Shown here in pieces: positions 9,502 through 18,391 of a DNA stretch of 64,000 bases (positions are counted from its first letter, which is position 1; each line of letters starts with the position of its first letter). Below the pieces are notes generated by a model. That model was not told the DNA's origin. It saw nothing but the letters and a program-made list of their open reading frames with translations, and made no database searches. Position numbers and translations under genes: made by a program. This DNA is from Candidatus Paracaedibacteraceae bacterium (GTDB taxonomy: Bacteria > Pseudomonadota > Alphaproteobacteria > Paracaedibacterales > Paracaedibacteraceae), in contig JAHBYI010000002.1 of the NCBI GenBank assembly GCA_019636035.1, positions 186,001 to 250,000 on the forward strand, given 5' to 3'.

Positions 9502-9562
9502 CATAGGGTAACATTGCTTATCTAATATTTAAAATTTAAAATAGAAAATATTGAATAAGTTC

Positions 9563-9591
9563 TGGACAGTACTATAGATTTATGCTATACA
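9563..9591 (+). promoter_or_regulatory. Candidate sigma-70 promoter of second PQ-repeat gene
   Basis: TGGACA (9563-9568), a 17-base spacer and TATACA (9586-9591) lie about 45 bases before the ATG at 9635. The ATG is preceded by an AAGAAGGAAA ribosome-binding site. Confidence 0.55.
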
Positions 9592-9634
9592 CGAACCTGG
9601 ATTAGGTTTATTTTTTTAAAGAAGGAAATTTAGA

Positions 9635-10486
9635 ATGAATCAAAAAGTTTTAACTAGTATTTTAGCAGGTTTATTGCTGTCTAGCTCACCTGTGTTGTCT
9701 ATGGATGTTCTTGAAGCTCTTAATGATAACGGAGGAGTAGGGCAAGATCAAGTAGATGTTCCACAACCGCAACCACAAGCTCCGGTCATTGTTGCTCCGC
9801 AACAACTAGATGATGACGCTAGTAGTAGTGATGAAGAAGGTGCTAACGATGATCAAGGTCAAGTAGATTCTGAGGATGACGCTAGTAGTAGTGATGAAGA
9901 AGGTGCTAACGATGATCAAGGTCAAGTAGATTCTGAGGATGACGCTAGTAGTAGTGATGAAGAAGGTGCTAACGATGATCAAGATCAAGTAGATGTTCAA
10001 CAGCTACAAGCTCCGGTCGTTGTTGCTCCACAACCGCAACCGCAAGCTCCGGTCGTTGTTGCTCCACAACCACAACCACAAGCTCCGGTCGTTGTTGCTC
10101 CACAACCACAACCACAAGCTCCGGTCGTTGTTGCTCCACAACCACAACCACAAGCTCCGGTCGTTGTTGCTCCACAACCGCAACCACAAGCTCCGGTCGT
10201 TGTTGCTCCACAACCGCAACCACAAGCTCCGGTCGTTGTTGCTCCACAACCGCAACCACAAGCTCCGGTCGTTGTTGCTCCACAACCACAACCACAAGCT
10301 CCGGTCGTTGTTGCTCCACAACCGCAACCACAAGCTCCGGTCGTTGTTGCTCCACAACCGCAACCACAAGCTCCGGTCATTGTTGCTCCACAACCGCAAC
10401 CGCAACAACAGGCGAAAATTGGAGATAAAAAGACCATAAACGGTAAGTTACATAAATTTACGGTAAAAGGCTGGGAACGTCTTTAA
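9635..10486 (+). CDS. Secreted low-complexity protein with acidic and PQ-rich repeats, shared C-terminal tag
   Basis: Unknown family, 283 residues. The signal peptide runs to about SPVLSMD. It is followed by three near-identical 21-residue acidic units (DDASSSDEEGANDDQGQVDSE; DNA period 63 bases from 9812). Ten 12-residue PQPQPQAPVVVA units follow (36-base period, 10028-10387). The protein ends with the same 22-residue tag as the upstream gene product. It has almost no globular part, so it could be an extended surface spacer or a decoy. The exact DNA repeats make length variation by slippage likely. A decayed IS630 copy sits directly after its terminator. Confidence 0.75.
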   Translation: MNQKVLTSILAGLLLSSSPVLSMDVLEALNDNGGVGQDQVDVPQPQPQAPVIVAPQQLDDDASSSDEEGANDDQGQVDSEDDASSSDEEGANDDQGQVDSEDDASSSDEEGANDDQDQVDVQQLQAPVVVAPQPQPQAPVVVAPQPQPQAPVVVAPQPQPQAPVVVAPQPQPQAPVVVAPQPQPQAPVVVAPQPQPQAPVVVAPQPQPQAPVVVAPQPQPQAPVVVAPQPQPQAPVVVAPQPQPQAPVIVAPQPQPQQQAKIGDKKTINGKLHKFTVKGWERL

Positions 10487-10535
10487 TTAATATTCTCTTG
10501 CTCTTGGGAAAACCACGCAATTGCGTGGTTTTTTT
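10416..10535. repeat. Direct repeat copy 2: tag, stop and terminator
   Basis: Second copy of the segment at 9383-9501, differing at a handful of positions (for example TAA-flanking bases). It carries the C-terminal tag and terminator of the second PQ-repeat gene. Confidence 0.85.
10509..10535 (+). terminator. Rho-independent terminator
   Basis: Same hairpin as at 9475 (AAAACCACGCAA / TTGCGTGGTTTT) followed by a T-run up to 10535. It ends six bases before the IS630 left end. Confidence 0.85.
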
Positions 10536-10540
10536 ATGCA

Positions 10541-11484
10541 TAGTCAATTAAGTTGAACAAACTACAATTTATGATAAAGTATAAAAAACCGATAAATGTT
10601 GTGTGCGAGTATGAGTTATTCCGTAGATTTAAGAGAGCGTGTTGTAAAGTTTATTGAAGAAGGTGGTAGTAAAAGTTCTGCTGCGATTTTGTTTTGTATA
10701 GATCGCAGCACAATATTGGGTTGGCTTAAGAAATAAGAAAAAGGAAGAAACGGGAAGTCTCAAGGATTCCCTCCTAAAAGGTATTGGAAAAAAATAGATC
10801 TCATTACTCTGTCTGATTGCATAAAGCATAATCCTGATGCCCCCCCCTTACTGAATATGCTCAGTACTTTGGTGTCACTTCAATCGCAATCTATTTAGCT
10901 CTTAAACGGCTGAAAATTACTCGAAAAAAAAGATAACCCTCTATAAAGAAAGGGATGATAAAAAACGTGCGCTATTTTTGGAGCAGATAGCACGTTATTC
11001 TAAAGAATCTTTGGTTTATGTCGACGAAAGTGGCATCGATTGTTACGTTGGTAAGTCTCATGGCTGGGCACCACGAGGGAAAAAAATCATTGGAGAGATT
11101 TCTGGAAAATGTTTTGCAAGAGAGAGTTTCATAGCCGCTAAATGTTGTGACAAAATCCTTGCCTCCTATGTTTCCAAGGTACCCTGTAATACAGCTTTGT
11201 TTGAGATATGGGTTCAAGACCTCCTTGTTCCCGCCTTAGTCCTGGGTCAAGTTGTCATCTTGGATAATGCAACGTTTCATAAATCTGAGGCCACACGAAG
11301 ATTGATTGAAGATTCGGGGTGTCATTTGTTATTCCTTCCGCCATATTCCCCAGATTTTAACCCCATTGAAAAATTCTGGGCATGGTTCAAGGCAAAAATT
11401 AAAACCATTATCAACAATTTCAAACCCCTTCAACAGGCTATCGATTACATCTTCTCTCTGCAGGATTTTCAACTTAATTGACTA
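10541..11484. mobile_element. IS630-family insertion sequence, decayed
   Basis: The ends are inverted repeats: 10541-10557 reads TAGTCAATTAAGTTGAA and 11468-11484 is its exact reverse complement. The outermost bases are TA on both sides, as expected for IS630/Tc1-type insertion into a TA dinucleotide. The element is about 940 bp and contains one transposase frame broken at several places. It lies between the second PQ-repeat gene and an outer-membrane protein gene. Confidence 0.88.
10611..11481 (+). pseudogene. IS630-family transposase (frame-disrupted)
   Basis: The reading starts MSYSVDLRERVVKFIEEGG, a typical IS630 N-terminal HTH, and hits TAA at 10734. The family-like sequence then continues in other frames: ETGSLKD just after the stop, then KRYWKKID, then EYAQYFGV after a C8 tract at 10840-10847. 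A further break follows at an A8 tract near 10924. From 10978 one open frame of 167 codons carries the DDE catalytic core: VDESG, VILDNATFHKS and PDFNPIEKFW. At least four frame changes or stops separate the two ends, so the copy cannot make a full transposase. The C-terminal part alone might still be translated from TTG at 10978, but would lack DNA binding. Confidence 0.88.
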
Positions 11485-11534
11485 TACTATAAAAACCGCT
11501 AACCTTACTTTTTTTAAACTTACTGTCAGATGTT

Positions 11535-11564
11535 AAAAAAACACGCGTAACCGCGTGTTTTTTT
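11535..11564. terminator. Bidirectional hairpin terminator
   Basis: A perfect 13-bp stem (AAAAAAACACGCG / CGCGTGTTTTTTT) with loop TAAC lies between the IS630 copy and the convergent outer-membrane protein gene. T-runs in both orientations let it serve both sides, chiefly the minus-strand gene ending at 11590. Confidence 0.85.
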
Positions 11565-11589
11565 CTTTCAAAGAAGTAATCTTTGAAGA

Positions 11590-12264
11590 TTAGAATCGGT
11601 ATGAAACACCTAATTTAACTTGGTGTTCATTATTGCTTATTTTTGAGGCTACTGGAGCGAGTAATAGATTGGCATCTGTTGAGGATATGGACTTCTTCGT
11701 ACCTTGTGTGAAGGCATAGACAAGGCGGAGTGCAACAGAATCATTAGCCATCAAGTTTTCAAAGCCAGCTTGATATGTTGGGCGAACTTTACTACTTTTA
11801 ATTGCAAAAGTTGCAAGATGGTTGTCGTCTTGAGAGTAATTATAGCGAACTTTCATTGATTTAATACCAAAACCAACAAATGCAAAGGTTTTAGGGTTAA
11901 CTAGAGCACCAAATTTAGCAACAAGATCCCAATCGAAACCGGAACGTTTTACTGTATATTTACCAGTGTTGACACGTGCAAGAGTGTCGTTTTTCTTGAA
12001 GTTAAAATCACCACCGAATTCAAGACCGGCTGCTAAGCAGTTTGCAAAAACCTTATTGTAGCCTAAGAACAGACCAAGGCTTGTACCAAACTTATGGGCG
12101 TGAACGTTGTGACCCACATTAATGCTGGTCTTTTCGTATGACTTCCATGTGGTGTTTAGATTGGATAGACCCAAGTCACCACCAACATAAAAACCGTTGA
12201 ATCCTTTTGCGTCTGCTGCTGTGATAAGAGCTGCAGCTGCGATAGCTGTAGATAATAATTTCAT
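11590..12264 (-). CDS. Outer-membrane beta-barrel protein (OMP_b-brl/Omp25-like)
   Basis: A 224-residue protein with a signal peptide ending ADA, then FNGFYVGGDLGLS, the usual opening of small 8-stranded porin-family barrels. Alternating hydrophobic strands follow, and the protein ends in the C-terminal Phe (VSYRF) recognised by the BAM machinery. It probably sits in the outer membrane; ligand and function cannot be told. It is monocistronic, with a good ribosome-binding site (ACGGAG) and a strong terminator downstream. Loops rich in Lys and Asn could be surface-exposed antigenic regions. Confidence 0.8.
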   Translation of the reverse strand: MKLLSTAIAAAALITAADAKGFNGFYVGGDLGLSNLNTTWKSYEKTSINVGHNVHAHKFGTSLGLFLGYNKVFANCLAAGLEFGGDFNFKKNDTLARVNTGKYTVKRSGFDWDLVAKFGALVNPKTFAFVGFGIKSMKVRYNYSQDDNHLATFAIKSSKVRPTYQAGFENLMANDSVALRLVYAFTQGTKKSISSTDANLLLAPVASKISNNEHQVKLGVSYRF

Positions 12265-12434
12265 TTAATTTACTCCGTATGTTATTACGCTATCATTATA
12301 ACAGTGAAAAATAGCCTTAGGACTATAATAATAGTCATTTTAAAATCCATTTTTTGAGATCTGTAGCATAAAGGCAACACATGAGTGTAAAAACAACTTG
12401 ATAAAATTTAATTAAATCTGTTATCTATCGGATT

Positions 12435-13520
12435 ATGACACACGATTTAATTTCATGGATGCGGCTGGCGTTCACTAAAAATGTTGGCCCTGTCAATTTT
12501 TGGCAGGCTATATACCGTTTTGGGTCAGCACAGGGTGCTTTAGATTGGTTGCATTTTCAGGGGCGAGCTGATGCGGTTCCGCCGAATGACTCTATTATTA
12601 AGGTGATAAAACAGGCTGAGGCCACGAATATAAGGCTCTTACCGGGATATGATCCTCAATATCCGGCGCGGTTAAAGATCCTGCGTGATGCGCCGCCCGT
12701 ACTTTATTGCCGCGGTCAGATTGACCGGTTGAGTGGTGATTGCATTGCCCTTGTTGGTGCGCGGAACTGTTCATTCTCAGGAAAAAAACAAGCTGGTGAC
12801 CTTGCGTCAAAACTTGGCAAGTGTGGTTTTATCACCGTTTCCGGGTTGGCACGGGGCATTGATTGTGCTGTGCATCAGGGAAGTTACGAGTCGGGGACGA
12901 TTGCGGTTCTTGCCGGTGGTGTTGATATTATCTATCCGCCGGAACATGAAGAGCTTTATAAACAAATTCAAAAAAATGGTTGTGTCCTGAGCGAAATGCC
13001 GATCGGGATGAAACCATCTCCCAACCATTTTCCAAGACGAAATCGAATCGTTTCAGGGCTCAGCCGTGGTGTTGTTGTGGTCGAGGCTGCCTTGAAGTCC
13101 GGATCGTTGATTACGGCAAAGTATGCCGTTGATCAATCTCGGGAAGTTTTTGCGGTACCGGGATCTCCGCAAGATCCACGATGTCACGGTAGTAACCTGT
13201 TGCTGAAGCAAGGGGCGCATTTGATCCAACATGTTGATGATATCATCGCTGTTTTAAAACCGGAGTTTGATTTGACTCAGATTAGTTCTCCTGAACAAGA
13301 AAATTGCGTTATTGATATTCAAGATTATCTTGTCCCCGAATCGTTGAGGGAAGAGATCTACCAAGGATTAAGTCGTGTTCCTGTCGATATTGATTTTATT
13401 GCTCAGGATAAAAATCTGTCTATCCAAGAAATTATGACAGTCCTGCTGGAATTGGAGCTTGAAGGCTTGATTGTTCGTTATGCTAATGGTACAGTTTCAA
13501 TCTTAGATCAGGCTGCATAG
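12435..13520 (+). CDS. dprA: DNA-processing protein DprA
   Basis: 361-residue DprA/Smf protein, which loads RecA onto incoming single-stranded DNA during natural transformation. It has an N-terminal SAM-like part (about 1-75). The Rossmann-like fold follows with VGARNCS, TVSGLARGID, LAGGVDIIYPPEH, FPRRNRIVSGL and VVVEAALKSGSLITA. A C-terminal winged-helix DprA domain covers about 300-355. It lies 42 bases upstream of topA in the same direction, a common arrangement. No other competence gene is in the window. Confidence 0.95.
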   Translation: MTHDLISWMRLAFTKNVGPVNFWQAIYRFGSAQGALDWLHFQGRADAVPPNDSIIKVIKQAEATNIRLLPGYDPQYPARLKILRDAPPVLYCRGQIDRLSGDCIALVGARNCSFSGKKQAGDLASKLGKCGFITVSGLARGIDCAVHQGSYESGTIAVLAGGVDIIYPPEHEELYKQIQKNGCVLSEMPIGMKPSPNHFPRRNRIVSGLSRGVVVVEAALKSGSLITAKYAVDQSREVFAVPGSPQDPRCHGSNLLLKQGAHLIQHVDDIIAVLKPEFDLTQISSPEQENCVIDIQDYLVPESLREEIYQGLSRVPVDIDFIAQDKNLSIQEIMTVLLELELEGLIVRYANGTVSILDQAA

Positions 13521-13562
13521 TGTGTCATGATAGTTATGGATTGTTTAAAGGAATTGTAAAAG

Positions 13563-15953
13563 ATGAAGAGTGTCGTTGTTGTTGAGTCTCCTGCCAAAGC
13601 TAAGACCATTAATCGGTACTTAGGCAACGACTATGTGGTCTTGGCGAGTTATGGCCATATCCGAGATCTACCCTCTAAGAACGGATCTGTTGATCCGGAT
13701 CATGATTTTGCCATGGTTTGGGAAATGCAGGATCGTGCAAAATCCAAAGTCAATGACATCTATAAAGCAGTCAAAGATGCAGATCAATTGTTGTTAGCCA
13801 CTGACCCTGATAGAGAAGGGGAGGCGATTTCTTGGCACGTTCAGCAAGTTTTAGAAGAGAAAAAAGCCCTGGTTGGCAAAGAAGTTAAGCGCATTGTTTT
13901 CCATGAAATCACTAAGGGAGCGGTGCAGAATGCGATCCAGAATCCCCGTGAGATTAATCATGAACTTGTGTCTGCTTATTTAGCGCGGCGTGCTTTGGAT
14001 TATCTCGTTGGTTTTACGCTATCGCCCGTTTTGTGGCGGAAACTTCCCGGTGCGCGCTCAGCCGGTCGTGTCCAATCGGTTGCTTTGCGTTTGATTGTTG
14101 ATCGTGAACGGGAAATCGAAGCCTTTAAAACGCAAGAATATTGGTCCATCGAAGCGGACATGTTGAACCCTGCCGATCAGGGCTACAAGGCACGCCTCAC
14201 ATATTTGAACGGTAAAAAACTTGATAAACTAGACTTAAAATCCGAGGCCGATGCAACGGCTGCCCGTCAGGCGATTCTCGACCGTCAGTTTACGATTGCC
14301 AGCGTTGAGAAAAAGCAGGTAAAACGTAACCCGGCCGCACCCTTTACCACATCAACCTTGCAGCAGGAAGCGGCGCGTAAGCTTGGGTTTAGCGCGAGCC
14401 GAACCATGCAGGTTGCGCAAAAACTGTATGAAGGTATTGAAATCCAAGGCGGATTGACGGGTTTGATCACCTATATGCGTACCGATAGCATTGCCATATC
14501 GAATGATGCTATGACTGAAGTCCGAGCCCATATTGGTGATGCTTATGGCGATAAGTACCTGCCGTCAGCACCGCGGACGTTTAAGAACAAAAGTAAGAAT
14601 GCCCAAGAAGCGCACGAAGCTATTCGCCCGACATCCGTTTTGCGTCGTCCTGAAGATGTTCGTACCTTTCTGGATGATACCCAGTTCCGTTTATATGAAT
14701 TGATTTGGAAACGGACGGTTGCATCGCAAATGGAAACAGCGTTATTTGATCAAGTTGGCGTTGACATTATTTCAGGCGACAAGCTGGTTACGCTCAGGGC
14801 AACGGGATCGACCATGGTCTTTGATGGTTTTATGAAGTTGTACCTCGAAGGTAAAGACGATGTCACAGCCGATGACGATGATGAAAAATTGTTACCGCCT
14901 TTGCTCGAAGGTGATGTTGCGCGCGTGACAGACGTTACACCGAATCAACATTTTACCCAACCACCACCGCGTTATTCCGAAGCTAGCCTTGTGAAGAAAC
15001 TAGAAGAGTTGGGGATTGGTCGCCCGTCAACCTATGCTTCTATCATTCAGGTTTTGCAGGATCGTGATTATGTTGTGCTTGAGAAAAAGCAATTTATTCC
15101 CGAAGATCGTGGGCGGTTAGTGACGTCCTTTTTGACGCATTTCTTTAGCCGATATGTGGAGTATGATTTTACGGCGAACCTCGAGGAACAATTGGATGAT
15201 ATTTCTAATGGTCAGCTGAATTGGCGTCATGTCCTTGCGGAATTCTGGAAAAACTTTAAACAAACGACAGATGCAACGCAAAGCCTGACAATTACTGAAG
15301 TCATTGATAACCTTGAGAAAGATTTGAATCATCACCTATTCCAAGGAGATGAGGCCGCGCGTGTTTGTCCGCAATGCCAAAAGGGGCGTTTGAGCCTTAA
15401 GCTTAGCCGTTATGGTGCCTTTCTTGGATGTTCTGATTATCCGGCCTGTTCCTATACGAAACCCTTGAGTGTGGATTCATCTTCAGAAGGGGGAGAGACC
15501 CCAACAGCGATCGAAGAACAAAAACTCATTGGCAAAGACCCTGAAACGGGTGATGACATTACCTTGCGCAAAGGGCCTTATGGCCCGTACTTGCAGTGGG
15601 GAGAAGCTAAAGTTTCAGAAGAACCCCCGGCCAAGGGTAAGAAAAAACCCGCGGCAATTAAACCAAAACGTGTGTCTCTGCCGGCCGGTGTGACACCGGA
15701 GTCTGTGACCTTTGAGTTGGCCATGAATCTGAAATCTTTACCAAAGGTTCTGGGGACTCATCCAAGCACAGGTGAGATTCTGTCCGTTGGTCTTGGACGT
15801 TTTGGCCCCTATGTAAAATGTGGCAGTGTTTTTGCCTCTATCCCGAAATCTGAGGATATGTTTACGGTTGCTCTTGAGCGAGCTGTCGAACTCGTCGAGC
15901 AGAAAAAGGCACGACCGCCGTCGACGCGTGGTAGTTTTGGCCGCAAGAAATAG
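13563..15953 (+). CDS. topA: DNA topoisomerase I
   Basis: Type IA topoisomerase that relaxes negative supercoils. The 796-residue protein has the Toprim domain with E8 and D81-x-D83-x-E85, and the active-site Tyr304 in ITYMRTDS. One C4 zinc ribbon (CPQC ... CSDYPAC, about 604-630) and C-terminal TopA repeats with GPYGPYLQWG and GRFGPYVKCG follow. The tail is basic (about 775-796). Ribosome-binding site AAGGAATTG precedes the ATG. Probably co-transcribed with dprA. Confidence 0.97.
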   Translation: MKSVVVVESPAKAKTINRYLGNDYVVLASYGHIRDLPSKNGSVDPDHDFAMVWEMQDRAKSKVNDIYKAVKDADQLLLATDPDREGEAISWHVQQVLEEKKALVGKEVKRIVFHEITKGAVQNAIQNPREINHELVSAYLARRALDYLVGFTLSPVLWRKLPGARSAGRVQSVALRLIVDREREIEAFKTQEYWSIEADMLNPADQGYKARLTYLNGKKLDKLDLKSEADATAARQAILDRQFTIASVEKKQVKRNPAAPFTTSTLQQEAARKLGFSASRTMQVAQKLYEGIEIQGGLTGLITYMRTDSIAISNDAMTEVRAHIGDAYGDKYLPSAPRTFKNKSKNAQEAHEAIRPTSVLRRPEDVRTFLDDTQFRLYELIWKRTVASQMETALFDQVGVDIISGDKLVTLRATGSTMVFDGFMKLYLEGKDDVTADDDDEKLLPPLLEGDVARVTDVTPNQHFTQPPPRYSEASLVKKLEELGIGRPSTYASIIQVLQDRDYVVLEKKQFIPEDRGRLVTSFLTHFFSRYVEYDFTANLEEQLDDISNGQLNWRHVLAEFWKNFKQTTDATQSLTITEVIDNLEKDLNHHLFQGDEAARVCPQCQKGRLSLKLSRYGAFLGCSDYPACSYTKPLSVDSSSEGGETPTAIEEQKLIGKDPETGDDITLRKGPYGPYLQWGEAKVSEEPPAKGKKKPAAIKPKRVSLPAGVTPESVTFELAMNLKSLPKVLGTHPSTGEILSVGLGRFGPYVKCGSVFASIPKSEDMFTVALERAVELVEQKKARPPSTRGSFGRKK

Positions 15954-15985
15954 TATTAACGTGAGTTTGATTGCGCCTTGAAACT

Positions 15986-16033
15986 GGCGGATTCTTTACC
16001 TCTCCCACAAGGGGCGAGGTGGTAGATTCCGCC
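15986..16033. repeat. 48-bp CTCCC/GGGAG palindrome in topA-tssB gap
   Basis: The segment from GGCGGATTCTTTACC to GGTAGATTCCGCC is an imperfect 48-base palindrome with an ACAA loop. It shares CCTCTCCCACAAGGGG and the GTAGATTC(T/C)GCC edge with the repeat block at 251-310, so it belongs to the same family. The rest of the 314-base gap holds nothing clear apart from an AT-rich stretch before tssB. Confidence 0.7.
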
Positions 16034-16267
16034 GCTTACAAAGCATACCGAATAGGCAAAGAGGGGCTTTTTTGCTCACCCGAGCATCCCTTAACACGCA
16101 TTCAAAACATCGAACAGACAGAGAAAATCCACACAATACTCCTCCCTTAAGGGCGTAAATAATAAATTTCTGAAAAATTTTAGTTTTGTTAAGCGTTTTT
16201 TAAGTGTTCTCCCCCAATATTAGATGTAAAGGTACACTTCTACCCAATGTATTGGAGGGTTAGTAAA

Positions 16268-16792
16268 ATGGAAAGTATTCAACATAAATTAGACAGGGTG
16301 CGTCCTCCCCGAGTGCAAATTACCTATGACGTAGAAATTGGTAATGCGATTGTCATGAAGGAACTGCCGTTCGTTATGGGAATCTTGGCGGATCTTGCCG
16401 GGCATCCTGAAACAGATCCGGTTGCCCTTAAGTATCGTAAGTTCGTCGAAATTGACCGCGATAACTTTAATGACATTATGGAAAAGATTCGTCCACGCTT
16501 GACACTGCGTGTTGACAACAAGCTAGCCAATGACGGTAGTCACATGAGTGCTGAATTATTTTTCCATAGTATGGATGATTTTCAGCCGTTGAATGTTGTT
16601 AAGCAAATCGCACCGCTTTGCAAACTTTACGAAGCAAGAACAAAGCTCAGAGATATGTTGACTAAACTTGATGGTAATGACGCTTTGGATGAATTGCTTC
16701 ACGAAGTGATTTCTAGTACAGAACAACAAGCTGCTTTGAAGACAGAGCTCGGCATCCAAGATGCTCCGGCTGCTGATCAACCGGCGAGTTAA
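16268..16792 (+). CDS. tssB: T6SS contractile sheath small subunit TssB (VipA)
   Basis: 174-residue TssB, which pairs with TssC to form the cytoplasmic contractile sheath that drives the Hcp tube outward. The start MESIQHKLDRVRPPRVQITYDVE with the motif KELPFVMGILADL is diagnostic. I start at the ATG at 16268 because GGAGGG lies eight bases upstream; an in-frame ATG at 16247 lies before that site. The region about 60-140 contains the sheath-forming FxSMDDFQP motif. tssC follows after 22 bases with its own GGGAGAG. Confidence 0.93.
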   Translation: MESIQHKLDRVRPPRVQITYDVEIGNAIVMKELPFVMGILADLAGHPETDPVALKYRKFVEIDRDNFNDIMEKIRPRLTLRVDNKLANDGSHMSAELFFHSMDDFQPLNVVKQIAPLCKLYEARTKLRDMLTKLDGNDALDELLHEVISSTEQQAALKTELGIQDAPAADQPAS

Positions 16793-16814
16793 GAAAGGAT
16801 AAGGGAGAGAGATT

Positions 16815-18278
16815 ATGGCAGATGAAACCCAAAACCAAGCTCCGGAACAAGTAACCCTCGATCTATTGTTGACAAAGGGTAACCTTGCAAAGGATGATAC
16901 CCAAAAGCCTTTTGCTCGCGATTTGGTCGAAGAATTTGTTAAGCAAGTTATTGAGCAAGGCAATACATTAAGTAATGATTCAGTTACGTTCATTACGCAA
17001 CGCATTCAACAGATCGATGATTTGATTGCTGTTCAGTTGAATGAATTCATGCACACCGAGGAATTTCAAACTCTTGAGGGATCTTGGCGTGGCCTCAATT
17101 ATTTAGTGATGAATTCTGAGACAGGTACGCAATTGAAGTTACGCTTGATGCCGGCCACCAAGAAAGAACTTCTTGATGATTTAGAAAAAGCTGTGGAATT
17201 TGACCAAAGTGCTTTGTTCAAGAAAATTTACGAAGAAGAATACGGCACCTATGGTGGTCACCCTTATTCTTGCTTGGTTGGTGACTATGAATTTACGCGC
17301 CATCCTATGGATATGGAATTATTGTCCAAGTTATCGCAAGTGGCAGCGGCAGCTCATGCTCCGTTTATTTCGGCAGCACACCCACGTTTATTCGACTTTG
17401 ATACTTTTGAAGATATGGGTAAACCACGTGATTTATCTAAGATCTTTGAAAGCCTTGAGTTGATCAAGTGGAATTCGTTCCGTGATAGTGAAGATTCACG
17501 GTATGTGGCTCTTGTTTTACCACACGTCATGACGCGCTTACCGTACGGTGCAAATACTCTTCCTGCCGAAGGATTGAACTTTGAAGAGGATGTAGCCGGT
17601 GCAGATTCTAAGAAATTCTGCTGGACGAATGCCGCGTATGCTATGGGAACCAAGTTGACTGATGCTTTTGCTAAGTACAAGTGGTTAGCTGCGATCCGCG
17701 GTGTCGAAGGTGGTGGTTTGGTTGAAGGCTTGCCAGCCTATACATACAAGACTGCTGATGGTGATATTGCTCTGAAATGTCCTACCGAAGTGGTAATTAC
17801 GGATCGTCGTGAAAAGGAATTGAGCGATCTTGGTTTTATTTCTTTGGTTCACTGTAAAGGGACAGACTATGCAGCATTCTTTGGCGGGCAGACGACCCAA
17901 CGGCCAAAGGTTTACAATCTGGATGATGCAACGGCAAACGCATCGCTGTCCGCTCGCCTACCGTACATGCTGAATGCTTCTCGTTTTGCTCACTACATTA
18001 AGGTGATCATGCGTGACAAAATCGGTAGCTTCTTGACGGCTGATAATGTGTCTCAGTATCTGAATACTTGGATTGCTAACTATGTTCTGCTGAACGACGA
18101 TGCACCGCAATCCGTCAAGGCGCGCTATCCGTTGCGTGAAGCTCGGGTTGATGTCTACGATATTCCAGGTAAGCCCGGATCCTATAGATCAGTGGTTTAT
18201 ATTCGTCCGCATTTACAGATGGAAGAATTAACAGCATCGATTCGTTTGGTTACAACTTTACCAGCCCCAGCTGGTTGA
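16815..18278 (+). CDS. tssC: T6SS contractile sheath large subunit TssC (VipB)
   Basis: 487-residue TssC. Clear family motifs are EFQTLEGSWRGLNYLV (about 77-92), the PF05943-type core with FDFDTFEDMGKPRDL, RLPYGANT, and the C-terminal MEELTASIRLVTTLP strand that completes the sheath fold. With TssB it forms the sheath that ClpV (not in this window) recycles. Two stem-loops follow before hcp. Confidence 0.95.
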   Translation: MADETQNQAPEQVTLDLLLTKGNLAKDDTQKPFARDLVEEFVKQVIEQGNTLSNDSVTFITQRIQQIDDLIAVQLNEFMHTEEFQTLEGSWRGLNYLVMNSETGTQLKLRLMPATKKELLDDLEKAVEFDQSALFKKIYEEEYGTYGGHPYSCLVGDYEFTRHPMDMELLSKLSQVAAAAHAPFISAAHPRLFDFDTFEDMGKPRDLSKIFESLELIKWNSFRDSEDSRYVALVLPHVMTRLPYGANTLPAEGLNFEEDVAGADSKKFCWTNAAYAMGTKLTDAFAKYKWLAAIRGVEGGGLVEGLPAYTYKTADGDIALKCPTEVVITDRREKELSDLGFISLVHCKGTDYAAFFGGQTTQRPKVYNLDDATANASLSARLPYMLNASRFAHYIKVIMRDKIGSFLTADNVSQYLNTWIANYVLLNDDAPQSVKARYPLREARVDVYDIPGKPGSYRSVVYIRPHLQMEELTASIRLVTTLPAPAG

Positions 18279-18286
18279 TAAAGGTT

Positions 18287-18357
18287 AGTCTTTCGAGTTG
18301 ACCCTCTGAGTCAGAGAATCAACTTGAAAGGCTACTCGATCTGGGGGAGTTCCCCCC
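18287..18357 (+). promoter_or_regulatory. Two stem-loops between tssC and hcp
   Basis: The first hairpin pairs 18287-18301 with 18319-18333 (about 13 of 15 bases), and its loop contains the palindrome CTCTGAGTCAGAG. The second is a GGGGGA/TCCCCC hairpin at about 18343-18357. Neither has a U-run. They could stabilise or process the mRNA so that hcp is expressed at a different level from tssBC; this role is inferred. Confidence 0.55.
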
Positions 18358-18391
18358 TGATTTAAGCATGATAGCTTAGGAGGAAGACACG

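Noticed and set aside
9217..10387. Possible CRISPR array (36-bp repeats)
   Set aside because: Units are contiguous with no spacers and are in-frame coding repeats.
9157..10439. Several long frames on both strands over the PQ-repeat genes
   Set aside because: The 36-bp repeat keeps all six frames open. Only the two frames with signal peptides, ribosome-binding sites and the shared C-terminus are credible.
10611..11481. Programmed -1 frameshifting in the IS630 transposase at the A8 tract
   Set aside because: A -1 slip there would restore the frame, but further breaks (TAA at 10734, another shift before KRYWKKID, the C8 tract) still prevent a full product, so decay is the simpler reading.
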